DNA from: Sphaerobacter sp.
Lineage (GTDB): Bacteria; Chloroflexota; Chloroflexia; Thermomicrobiales; Thermomicrobiaceae
Assembly (NCBI GenBank): GCA_029961075.1
Contig: JASBVL010000004.1
Coordinates: 1 to 64,000 of the forward strand
Length of the DNA: 64,000 nucleotides
Direction: 5' to 3'
Both the position numbers and the translations under genes were made by a program. Positions 36,598 to 47,338 of this stretch are shown in pieces; the stretch's first letter is position 1; each line of letters begins with the position of its first letter. The notes beneath the pieces are model-generated. The model saw only the letters and a list, made by a program, of their open reading frames with translations, did no database searches and was not told the origin of the DNA.

Positions 36598-37467
36598 TCA
36601 GTCCGTGGGCCAGGGGCGGCTCGGCGTCAGCCGCTCGGAGACCTCGTCGTGCAGCGCGGCGAGCCGGGCGCGCTCCCGGGCGACGACCCGCAGGCGCTCG
36701 AGATCGGGGGAGCGTGACGGGGTCGTCGCCAGCAGCGCGGTGTAGCTGGCGAGCGCGTCGATGGCCTGCGCCAGGAGGTCGGCCGGCACCGGGTCGTTGG
36801 GGTTCGGGTCCGGGAGCACCCGGATGACCGGGTCGGCCAGGCTGCTGCGCAGCACGCGGGCCTGCTCGCGCAGGCTGGCCAGCTCGCGCGCGGTGGGCCA
36901 GCTCGCCGGGTCCTCCGGGGGCGCCGCCAGCGCCGCCGAGGCGAGGCGACTGAACTCGCGCACCTGGAGGACGCGCCGCTCGGCGGCGCTGTGTGCCTGT
37001 TCGATCTCGAGCAGGCGCCGCCGGTCGTGGCGCGTCACGTCCACGCGCCCCGCGGGGGCCTCCGTCACCGCGACCGCGGGGTAGGTCACCGCCGCGGCGG
37101 ACTCGGCCCCCAGCAAGAACAGGACGAGGAAACCGGCGCCGAGCAGGGGCACGAGGCCGCCGGACACGGGCGGGAACGCCGCCATGAGGAGCGTCGCCAC
37201 GATGGCAACCGCCAGCGCGGCGAGCTTGAGGGTCTGGTCGTGGCGGGTGTAGCGCCAGAGGAAGTAGAGGCCAGCCGGGTAGATCAGCACGCCGGTGATC
37301 GCCCGCTTGGTGCGCAGCGAGAGGGGGGAGCGCCAGAGCAGCACGAAGAGGTAGGCCACGCCGGCCAGCGCCAGCAGGGCGAGCAGCGGCACGATGACGG
37401 CCATGAACAGCATGAGGCCGGCGATGGCCATGAGACCGATGCAGCCCGCCCGCGCCAGCGCGCCCAT
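36598..37467 (-). CDS. Membrane protein of unknown function
   Basis: A 289-residue protein I cannot place. The N-terminal half has about five hydrophobic helices (for example GCIGLMAIAGLMLFMAVIVPLLALLALAGVAYLFVLLW and LAALAVAIVATLLMAAF). The C-terminal half (about 145-289) is charged and mostly helical and probably cytoplasmic. The start at ATG 37467 is chosen because GGGAGGT lies 10 bases upstream; the frame is open to 37548. It follows the acyl-CoA carboxylase operon on the same strand by 97 bp. Confidence 0.6.
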   Translation of the reverse strand: MGALARAGCIGLMAIAGLMLFMAVIVPLLALLALAGVAYLFVLLWRSPLSLRTKRAITGVLIYPAGLYFLWRYTRHDQTLKLAALAVAIVATLLMAAFPPVSGGLVPLLGAGFLVLFLLGAESAAAVTYPAVAVTEAPAGRVDVTRHDRRRLLEIEQAHSAAERRVLQVREFSRLASAALAAPPEDPASWPTARELASLREQARVLRSSLADPVIRVLPDPNPNDPVPADLLAQAIDALASYTALLATTPSRSPDLERLRVVARERARLAALHDEVSERLTPSRPWPTD

Positions 37468-37564
37468 CCCGCTCGCACCTCCCACGATCACCGTGCGGAC
37501 ATCCGGGTGCGTCCCCTTGAGGATAGGCCGGGCGGGCCACGGAATCAATGGCCGAACGATCGGG

Positions 37565-39331
<1,767 letters not shown>

Positions 39332-39346
39332 ACCGACCTCCCTGTG

Positions 39347-39580
39347 CTACCCCACGCGGTCCAGGCGCGCCGCCCACGCCCAGCCCTGCGGCCCCGGGGC
39401 GACCGCCCGCGCCCGGAGCGCCTCGCGCCGCGCCGCCGCCGTCCAGGCCGAGACCGGCGCCGGGCGCGGCACCGTCCGCGCGCGCCGCGCCTGGAGCGCG
39501 GCGAGGATGGCGGCCAGCTCCTCCGGCGTGGGCTGGGGCCAGACCTCGACCCTCCCCCGGAGCTCCTGCGCGCCGCTCAT
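39347..39580 (-). CDS. Small acyl-CoA carboxylase epsilon-like subunit
   Basis: A 77-residue protein between the carboxyltransferase and biotin carboxylase genes. It has the layout of the actinobacterial carboxylase epsilon subunit: a short N-terminal strand, then [16 protein letters not shown], then a Pro-rich turn and a W..AARREALR end. The ATG at 39580 overlaps the carboxyltransferase stop by four bases (ATGA), and its stop is 15 bp before the alpha subunit. In actinobacteria this subunit stabilises the alpha-beta complex; the same role here is inferred from position and pattern. Confidence 0.75.
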   Translation of the reverse strand: MSGAQELRGRVEVWPQPTPEELAAILAALQARRARTVPRPAPVSAWTAAARREALRARAVAPGPQGWAWAARLDRVG

Positions 39581-41130
39581 AGCGGGATGTTCCCATGCTT
39601 GCGCGCCGGCACGCTCACCCGCTTGGTCCGGACCGCCCGGAGGGCGCGGATCAGCCAGGGGCGCGTCTGGCGCGGGGCGATGACGTCGTCCACGTAGCCG
39701 CGCGAGGCCACCTGGAAGGGGTTGGCGAACTCCCGCTCGTACTCGGCGACCAGCTCCCTGCGGCGCGCCTCGGGGTCCGGGGCGGTGGCGATCTCGCGGC
39801 GCCGGATCAGGTTGACCGCGGCCTCCGGGCCCATCACCGCGACCTCGGCCGTGGGCCAGGCGATGTTGAAGTCGGAGCGCAGCGCCTTGGAGCACATGAC
39901 GACGTAGGCGCCGCCGTAGGCCTTGCGCGTGATGACCGTCAGCTTCGGCACGGTCGCCTCGCAGTAGGCGTAGAGCAGCTTGGCGCCGTGCCGGATGATG
40001 CCGCCGTACTCCTGCTGGGTGCCGGGCAGGAAACCCGGCACGTCGACGAAGGTGATCAGCGGGATGTTGAAGGCGTCGCAGAAGCGGACGAAGCGCGCCG
40101 CCTTGGCCGAGGCGTCGATGTCGAGCGTCCCGGCCAGCACCTTCGGCTGGTTGGCGACGACGCCGACCACGTGCCCGTCGAGCCGGGCCAGCCCGATGAT
40201 GATGTTGCGCGCCCAGTTGGGCTGGACCTCGATGAACTCCCCGTCGTCGACGATACGCGTGATGACGTCGTGCATGTCGTAGGCCTTGCTGGAGACGGCC
40301 GGCACGATGTCGTCCAGCTCGGGGTCCTGCCGGTCCGGGTCGTCCGTCGGGGGCTGGTACGGAGGGTCTTCGAGGTTGTTCGACGGCAGGTAGGCGAGCA
40401 GGTGGCGCACCTGGGCGAACAGGTCCTCCTCGTCCTCGGCGGTGAAGTGGGCGACGCCGCTGATCGAGGTGTGGGTCAGCGCCCCGCCCAGCTCCTCGTG
40501 CGTCACCTCCTCGCCGGTGACCGTCTTGATGACGTCCGGCCCGGTGATGAACATCTGGCTGGTGCCCTTGACCATGAAGATGAAGTCGGTCATGGCCGGG
40601 GAGTAGACGGCGCCACCGGCGCACGGCCCGGCGATGAGCGAGATCTGCGGCACGACGCCCGACGCCTGGACGTTGCGGTAGAAGACCTCGCCGTAGCCGG
40701 CCAGCCCCTCGACGCCCTCCTGGATGCGGGCCCCGGCCGAGTCGTTGATGCCGACGATGGGGCAGCCGATCTTGAGGGCCAGGTCCATGATCTTGACCAT
40801 CTTCTCGGCGAAGGCCTCGCCCAGGCTGCCGCCGAAGATGGTGAAGTCCTGCGAGAAGACCGCCACGGTGCGGCCGTCGACGGTGCCGTAGCCGGTCACG
40901 ACGCCGTCGCCGTAGGGGCGCCGCTGCTCCATGCCGAAGTAGTGGGAGCGATGCCGCACCATCGCGTCGAGCTCGACGAACGAGCCGGGATCGAGCAGCA
41001 GGTCGATGCGCTCGCGCGCGGTCAGCTTGCCGCGGGCGTGCTGCTTCTCGGCCGCCTCGGCCTCCTGCCGCGCGATCTCGGCGCGCACCTGCTCCAGTCG
41101 CTCGCGCACGGCACGCTGTTCGACAGCCAT
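39577..41130 (-). CDS. Acyl-CoA carboxylase beta subunit (carboxyltransferase, PccB type)
   Basis: A 517-residue carboxyltransferase that passes the carboxyl group from biotin to an acyl-CoA. Motifs: [112 protein letters not shown] and [28 protein letters not shown]. The D in [10 protein letters not shown]-(T)[11 protein letters not shown] is the residue that in PccB/AccB proteins affects acyl-chain choice; Asp there fits propionyl-CoA. The ATG at 41130 is the first gene of the beta-epsilon-alpha operon. TACAAT (complement of 41182-41187) is a possible -10 box. Confidence 0.93.
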   Translation of the reverse strand: MAVEQRAVRERLEQVRAEIARQEAEAAEKQHARGKLTARERIDLLLDPGSFVELDAMVRHRSHYFGMEQRRPYGDGVVTGYGTVDGRTVAVFSQDFTIFGGSLGEAFAEKMVKIMDLALKIGCPIVGINDSAGARIQEGVEGLAGYGEVFYRNVQASGVVPQISLIAGPCAGGAVYSPAMTDFIFMVKGTSQMFITGPDVIKTVTGEEVTHEELGGALTHTSISGVAHFTAEDEEDLFAQVRHLLAYLPSNNLEDPPYQPPTDDPDRQDPELDDIVPAVSSKAYDMHDVITRIVDDGEFIEVQPNWARNIIIGLARLDGHVVGVVANQPKVLAGTLDIDASAKAARFVRFCDAFNIPLITFVDVPGFLPGTQQEYGGIIRHGAKLLYAYCEATVPKLTVITRKAYGGAYVVMCSKALRSDFNIAWPTAEVAVMGPEAAVNLIRRREIATAPDPEARRRELVAEYEREFANPFQVASRGYVDDVIAPRQTRPWLIRALRAVRTKRVSVPARKHGNIPL

Positions 41131-41221
41131 GATCCCATCCTGTCCTGCACCCGGGTGCCGTCCCGCTGCCTGTCCGTCTGTGATTGTACGCGGCAGCCAC
41201 GCCCCGTGGCGTGGGAACTCT

Positions 41222-41279
41222 ATTTTCGGGGTTCGGGCCATCTTCGCTGGGCAGCGAAAATGGCGGTTTCCCCGAAAAT
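41222..41279. promoter_or_regulatory. Two-level inverted repeat between divergent carboxylase and isomerase genes
   Basis: Outer arms ATTTTCGGGG (41222-41231) and CCCCGAAAAT (41270-41279) are perfect. Inner arms CCATcTTCGCTG (about 41238-41249) and CAGCGAAaATGG (about 41252-41263) match with one mismatch. The element is AT-richer than its surroundings and lies in the 465-bp intergenic region between the pccB-type gene (start 41130) and the fni fusion (start 41596). It could be an operator or a stable hairpin; its function is unknown. Confidence 0.6.
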
Positions 41280-41595
41280 GGGGGCGTCGGGGCAGGGCGG
41301 TGCGGGGAAAGCGCCGGGGGAGATGCACTGGCGGGCACGCCACACCGTGCTAGAGTAGACGCGTGCGCGATCACGCTCGGCACGGCCAGGTGCGTGGGGA
41401 CCGGGGCGCCACGCGGCCACTGGGCCGGCACGCAGCTTGCCGGCGCGTCGCGACGCCGGTGTCCCCAGCGCGCCCAACGGGGCCAGCACGTTGCGATGGT
41501 TTCCGCGGAGCACCGGGGCGCGTGCGGCCAAGGGGGACGTGCCTGCCGATCGATGTCCGCGCCGTGGAATGGCGACACGGAGGAGGGACCACCCC

Positions 41596-43101
41596 GTGGC
41601 TGGAGCGCAGGCGTCCCGGGTGGGGTCAGCGGCCCTACCCGGGCGGAAGGCCGAGCACCTCCGCATCAACCTCGAAGAGGACGTCGCCGCCAAGGGCGTC
41701 ACCACCGGGTTCGAGCGCTACCGCTTCGTGCCGGCGGCCCTCCCCGAGATCGACCTGGCACAGGTCGACACGAGCACGGTCGTCTTCGGGCGCCGGCTGG
41801 CGGCGCCCCTGCTCATCTCCTGCATGACCGGCGGGGTGCCGGAGGCCGAGCGGATCAACCGCACGCTGGCGCAGGCGGCCCAGGAGCTCGGGCTGGCCAT
41901 CGGGCTGGGCTCCGGCCGGGTGCTGCTGGAGCATCCGGAGGTGTTGCCGACGTTCCGGGTGCGGCCCGACGCGCCGGACGCGCTCATCTTCGCCAACCTG
42001 GGGGCGGTGCAGTTGAACCTCGGGGTCGCGCCGGACCACTGCCGCTGGCTGGTGGAGCAGCTCGAGGCGGACGCGCTGGTGCTGCACCTCAACGCGCTGC
42101 AGGAGGCCCTCCAGCCGGAGGGCGACACCGCCTTCGCCGGCCTGCTCGACCGGATCGCCGCCCTCTGCGCCGCGCTCGAGGTCCCGGTCATCGTGAAGGA
42201 GGTCGGCTGGGGCATCCCGCCGGACACGGTCGCCCGGCTGTTTGCGGCGGGCGTGGCCGCGGTGGACGTGGCCGGCGCCGGGGGCACCTCGTGGAGCGAG
42301 GTCGAGCGGCACCGGATGGACAGCGAGGTGCGCCGCCGGGTGGCGGCGGCCTTCGTGGACTGGGGCATCCCGACGGCGGAGGCGCTGCTGGGCGCCCGGC
42401 AGGTGGCGCCGGACCGGCTCATCTTCGCCAGCGGCGGCATCCGCGGCGGGATGGACGTGGCCAAGGCGCTGGCGCTGGGCGCCGACCTGGTCGGCATGGC
42501 CGGGCCGTTCCTGCGCGCCGCCGCCCAGGGCGCCGCGGCCGTGCGGGACCTGGCGGCCGAGTTGATCGAGACGCTGCGGATCACGATGTTCTGCCTCGGC
42601 GCGCCGACGCTGGGGCACCTGCGCGGGACGCCCCGCCTCGTGCCCACCGACCCCGCCGCGCTCCGCATCGTGACCGAGGACCTGGTCTTCCGCACCGACG
42701 GCCCCGGGGCGTTCATCGATATCACCGGCGCGGTGGCCGGGGTGGTAGAGCACGCCGGCCTGCGCGACGGCAGCGTCCAGATCTACTCCCACCACACGAC
42801 GGCGGCGATCCGGATCAACGAGCACGAGCCGCTGCTGCTGGACGACTTTCAGCACCTGCTGGAGCGTCTCGCCCCGGGCGACGGGGCGTACGCGCATGAC
42901 GACCTGGCGCGCCGCGACGGGGTCGGCCCGGAGGAGCCGCGCAACGGGCACGCACACTGCCGGCACCTGCTGCTCGGCTCGAGCGAGAGCGTGCCGCTGG
43001 CCGGCGGGCAGCTCCGGCTCGGCCCGTGGCAGCGCGTGTTCCTGATCGAGCTCGACGCCGCGCGCGAGCGGCGGGTCACGGTGCAGGTGGTGGGGCGGTA
43101 G
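41596..43101 (+). CDS. fni: Type 2 isopentenyl-diphosphate isomerase fused to a YjbQ/UPF0047 domain
   Basis: A 501-residue protein made of two complete families. Residues about 15-345 are a type 2 (FMN- and NADPH-dependent) IPP isomerase: GRKAEHLRINLEEDV, LLISCMTGGVPEAERINRTLAQAAQ, LHLNALQEALQPEGD, VIVKEVGWGI, VAGAGGTSW and FASGGIRGGMDVAKALALGAD. Residues about 357-501 are a YjbQ-type domain: GAFIDITGAV, YSHHTTAAIRINEHEPLLLDDF, NGHAHCRHLLLGSSE and LGPWQRVFLIELD. Both parts look intact, joined by about ten residues in one frame. The GTG at 41596 has GGAGGAGGGA 7 bases upstream and gives the family N-terminus; ATG 41569 is an alternative. The isomerase feeds isoprenoid synthesis; what the second domain does is uncertain. 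Confidence 0.92.
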   Translation: MAGAQASRVGSAALPGRKAEHLRINLEEDVAAKGVTTGFERYRFVPAALPEIDLAQVDTSTVVFGRRLAAPLLISCMTGGVPEAERINRTLAQAAQELGLAIGLGSGRVLLEHPEVLPTFRVRPDAPDALIFANLGAVQLNLGVAPDHCRWLVEQLEADALVLHLNALQEALQPEGDTAFAGLLDRIAALCAALEVPVIVKEVGWGIPPDTVARLFAAGVAAVDVAGAGGTSWSEVERHRMDSEVRRRVAAAFVDWGIPTAEALLGARQVAPDRLIFASGGIRGGMDVAKALALGADLVGMAGPFLRAAAQGAAAVRDLAAELIETLRITMFCLGAPTLGHLRGTPRLVPTDPAALRIVTEDLVFRTDGPGAFIDITGAVAGVVEHAGLRDGSVQIYSHHTTAAIRINEHEPLLLDDFQHLLERLAPGDGAYAHDDLARRDGVGPEEPRNGHAHCRHLLLGSSESVPLAGGQLRLGPWQRVFLIELDAARERRVTVQVVGR

Positions 43102-43120
43102 CGGCGGCGGCCGCCCGGCT

Positions 43121-44692
<1,572 letters not shown>

Positions 44693-44714
44693 CAGACGCT
44701 CCTCTGAGTTAGAT

Positions 44715-44880
44715 GTCAGACGTGATGCGTGGTGCGTATTGCGTATCGCGTATTCCGTGTTCCGTGGTACGTGCTTCGTGTTCCATGTTCCGTGGTGCGT
44801 CTTCTCCCCGCTCCCCGAATTGGCAGCGGGGAGAAGACGCACCACGGAACACGCACCACGCATCACGGGCGACGCCTGAC
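44715..44880. repeat. Dispersed inverted-repeat element, family B, with a 26-bp perfect hairpin
   Basis: Units such as GCGTATTGCGTATCGCGTATTCCGTGTTCCGTG match the element at 6181-6390. Inside it lies a perfect inverted repeat: arms at 44787-44812 and 44825-44850 (GTTCCGTGGTGCGT...CCCCGCT and its complement) around a 12-base loop. It fills the gap between the epimerase stop (44904) and the mutase start (44692). Confidence 0.85.
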
Positions 44881-44903
44881 GGATGGCGCACCCCGCCCCC
44901 GCC

Positions 44904-45323
44904 TCACGCCTCGACCTCGACCAGCTCCACCAGCACGCCACCGCAGGAGCGGGGGTGGAGGAAGGCGACTCGCCAGTCATGGATGCCCCGCCGGGGGTGC
45001 GCGTCGATGAGCTCGAACCCGGCCGCGGCCAGCCGACGGAGCACGTCGTCGAGGGCGGGCACGCCGTACGCCACGTGATGCAGCCCCTCGCCCCGCGCCT
45101 CCAGAAAGCGTGCCACACCGGTGTCGGGAACCGTCGGGGTGAGGAGCTCGACGTACCCGGCCCCGGCGTGGAACGAGGCGATCCGCACGCCCTGATCGGG
45201 AACGTCGCCGAGCGCGGGCTCGCCGAAGCCCAGCGCGCGGTAGCGCGCCACCGCGGCCTCCAGGTCGCGCACGACGATGCCGACGTGGTGGAGGGCGGGG
45301 TGGCCGAGTGCCGCGGCGAACAT
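44904..45323 (-). CDS. mce: Methylmalonyl-CoA epimerase
   Basis: A 139-residue vicinal-oxygen-chelate protein that converts (S)- to (R)-methylmalonyl-CoA. Two beta-alpha-beta-beta-beta modules are visible. Likely metal ligands are H12 or H13 ([12 protein letters not shown]), H81 or H82 (GLHHVAYGV) and the late glutamate in [16 protein letters not shown] segment is typical of the family. The ATG at 45323 lies 6 bp after the minE stop, so it is probably expressed from the min operon. The mutase is the next gene on the same strand. Confidence 0.92.
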   Translation of the reverse strand: MFAAALGHPALHHVGIVVRDLEAAVARYRALGFGEPALGDVPDQGVRIASFHAGAGYVELLTPTVPDTGVARFLEARGEGLHHVAYGVPALDDVLRRLAAAGFELIDAHPRRGIHDWRVAFLHPRSCGGVLVELVEVEA

Positions 45324-45329
45324 CGCGCC

Positions 45330-45617
45330 CTACCGTCGCTGGGTGACGCCGGAGCGCCGCACCGGCACGTTGGCCGTCAGGCTCTCGCCGCGCTCCTCGC
45401 GCGTGATGTTGATCTGGAGGCGCTCGGCGTCGACATCGAGGTGCCGCGACAGGATGCGGATGATGTCCTGGCGGATGGCCTCCATCGCCTCCGGCGTGAG
45501 CTTGATATGGTCCTGGACCAGGACCTCGACGAGCCGCTGCTTGGCGACGCTGGCGCTGGCGGGCCGGGCCGGCTGCACCGCCTGCCGCCGACCGAACAGG
45601 GCGTCGAACAGGCCCAT
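45330..45617 (-). CDS. minE: Cell division topological specificity factor MinE
   Basis: A 95-residue protein that drives pole-to-pole oscillation of MinCD. The N-terminal amphipathic [11 protein letters not shown] is the membrane-targeting segment. [40 protein letters not shown] is the MinD-stimulating and topological domain, ending with [22 protein letters not shown]. The ATG directly follows the minD stop, with GAGGAGGGG as its ribosome site. Confidence 0.95.
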   Translation of the reverse strand: MGLFDALFGRRQAVQPARPASASVAKQRLVEVLVQDHIKLTPEAMEAIRQDIIRILSRHLDVDAERLQINITREERGESLTANVPVRRSGVTQRR

Positions 45618-46478
45618 CTAGTCCCCTCCTCCCCGAACGGCAACACCGCCCTGATTGCCCCCCAAGCCGAGCGCCCGGAGGAAGCGGCGGAAGGCGCCGT
45701 CCGGCTCCTCCAGCGTCATGAAGGGCACGTCCTGACCGACCAGGCGCGCGGCGATGTTCCGGAACGCCTGCCCCGCGCGGGAGCGCGGGTCGAGCGCGGC
45801 CGGCTCACCCCGGTTGGTCGAGGTGACGATGGTCTCATCGTCGGGCACGATCCCCAGCAGCGGGATCGAGAGGATGTCGCCGACATCCTCGACGCTCATC
45901 ATGTCGCCGCGCCGAACCATGGCCGGGTTCAAGCGGTTGACGATGAGCCGCGGCGTGGGCAGCTCGGCGGCCTCGACCAGGCCCACGATCCGGTCGGCGT
46001 CGCGGACGGATGACACCTCCGGGTTGGTGACGACGACGACCTCGTCGGCGCCGGCGATGGAGTTGCGGAAGCCCTGCTCGATCCCGGCGGGAGAGTCGAT
46101 CAGGGTGAAGTCGAACTGCCGGCGCAGCTCCTCGCACAGGGCCTTCATCTGCTGGGGCGAGACCGCTTCCTTCTCGCGGGTCTGCGCCGCCGGGATGAGA
46201 TGCAGGCCGTTGAGCCGCTTGTCCCGAATCATGGCCTGCCGCAGCCGGCAGGTGCCCTCGACGACGTCGACCAGATCATAGACGATGCGGTTCTCCAACC
46301 CCAGCACGATATCGAGGTTGCGCAGGCCGATATCGGCATCGACGAGCACCACGGACTTGCCCAGGGCCGCCAGCGCCGCGCCGACGTTGGCCGTCGTGGT
46401 GGTCTTGCCGACCCCGCCCTTCCCCGACGTGAACGTGATGACCCGTCCGAGGGTGGTGTGCTGCTGTTCCTCTCCCAT
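45618..46478 (-). CDS. minD: Septum site-determining ATPase MinD
   Basis: A 286-residue ParA-type ATPase that recruits MinC to the membrane. The deviant Walker A is SGKGGVGKTTTTANVG (about 17-32), with LVDADIGLRNLDIVLGLENR, FTLIDSPAGIEQGFRN (Walker B) and VVVTNPEVSSVRDADR. The C-terminal EEPDGAFRRFLRALGLG is an amphipathic membrane-targeting helix. The ATG at 46478 is preceded by GAGGTGGGG. Order minC-minD-minE. Confidence 0.97.
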   Translation of the reverse strand: MGEEQQHTTLGRVITFTSGKGGVGKTTTTANVGAALAALGKSVVLVDADIGLRNLDIVLGLENRIVYDLVDVVEGTCRLRQAMIRDKRLNGLHLIPAAQTREKEAVSPQQMKALCEELRRQFDFTLIDSPAGIEQGFRNSIAGADEVVVVTNPEVSSVRDADRIVGLVEAAELPTPRLIVNRLNPAMVRRGDMMSVEDVGDILSIPLLGIVPDDETIVTSTNRGEPAALDPRSRAGQAFRNIAARLVGQDVPFMTLEEPDGAFRRFLRALGLGGNQGGVAVRGGGD

Positions 46479-46552
46479 GTATCCCCACCTCTTCGCCGGC
46501 CGATCGGCGCGGGGGAGGCGCGGGCCTGCCCGCCCTTCACCTCCGGCCGCGA

Positions 46553-47272
46553 TCAACGACTCAGGCGCCGATCGGCCCGCCACGATTCGACGACGATCTC
46601 CCCATCCTGGACCCGCGCGAGCAGCGGCCCGGCGGCCGGTGCCGCGCGCTCGTCCGGGGGGCGGGCAAAGATGCGGCCGATCCGCAACTGCGTCGGCATC
46701 AGCCGGAGGGCGCAGATGATGGCGCCGTGGTCGCCCTCGATCCCGGCGTGGACCGTGCCGCGGATCGCCCCCCAGACGACCACATCCCCGGCAGCATACA
46801 CTTCGGCACCGGCGTTGACGTCACCCAAGATGACCACGTCCCCGTCGCTGTGCACCGAGGCGCCCGAGCGGAGGGTGCGGCGCACGTAGCGCGCCGTGCG
46901 GTCGCCCTCGGCGGCGGGCGGGGGATCCTGCTCCCGCCCGTCGCCGCGGCTGACGAGCCGCAGCGGGTGGTAGCCCCAGCTATGCAGCAACTCCCGGTAC
47001 TCGGGGACACTCGCCGTCACGGTGCGCAGGGTGATGCCGCGCTCGTTCAGCAGGGCGCGCAGCGCGACGATCTCCTCGACGTTGGGCATGCGCGTGCCGA
47101 AGTCGAGCACGACCTCGGCCTGGCGAAAGAACTCGCCCCCACTGTCGATGCGCCCGCGCACCTGGCCGAGCAGGACCGGCAGCGGCACATCGGGTGGGAG
47201 TTGGAGGACCAGACCGTCCTGGGTGCCGCGCACCCGGACCTGTCCCGGCTCGCTGCGGTGCAGCTCCGCCAT
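46553..47272 (-). CDS. minC: Septum site-determining protein MinC
   Basis: A 239-residue inhibitor of FtsZ assembly. The N-terminal domain (about 10-105) binds FtsZ. The C-terminal beta-helix domain reads RTLRSGASVHSDGDVVILGDVNAGAEVYAAGDVVVWGAIRGTVHAGIEGD, the MinC signature, and ends with a predicted MinD-binding face. The ATG at 47272 has GGAAGGAGC 8 bases upstream; an earlier GTG at 47293 is less likely. It follows pbp2 by 66 bp. Confidence 0.94.
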   Translation of the reverse strand: MAELHRSEPGQVRVRGTQDGLVLQLPPDVPLPVLLGQVRGRIDSGGEFFRQAEVVLDFGTRMPNVEEIVALRALLNERGITLRTVTASVPEYRELLHSWGYHPLRLVSRGDGREQDPPPAAEGDRTARYVRRTLRSGASVHSDGDVVILGDVNAGAEVYAAGDVVVWGAIRGTVHAGIEGDHGAIICALRLMPTQLRIGRIFARPPDERAAPAAGPLLARVQDGEIVVESWRADRRLSR

Positions 47273-47338
47273 CGGACCCGCTCCTTCCGACACACTCGCG
47301 CGCGGCGCTACTGGTGCTCGGCGCTCCGCGCGCCTCCG

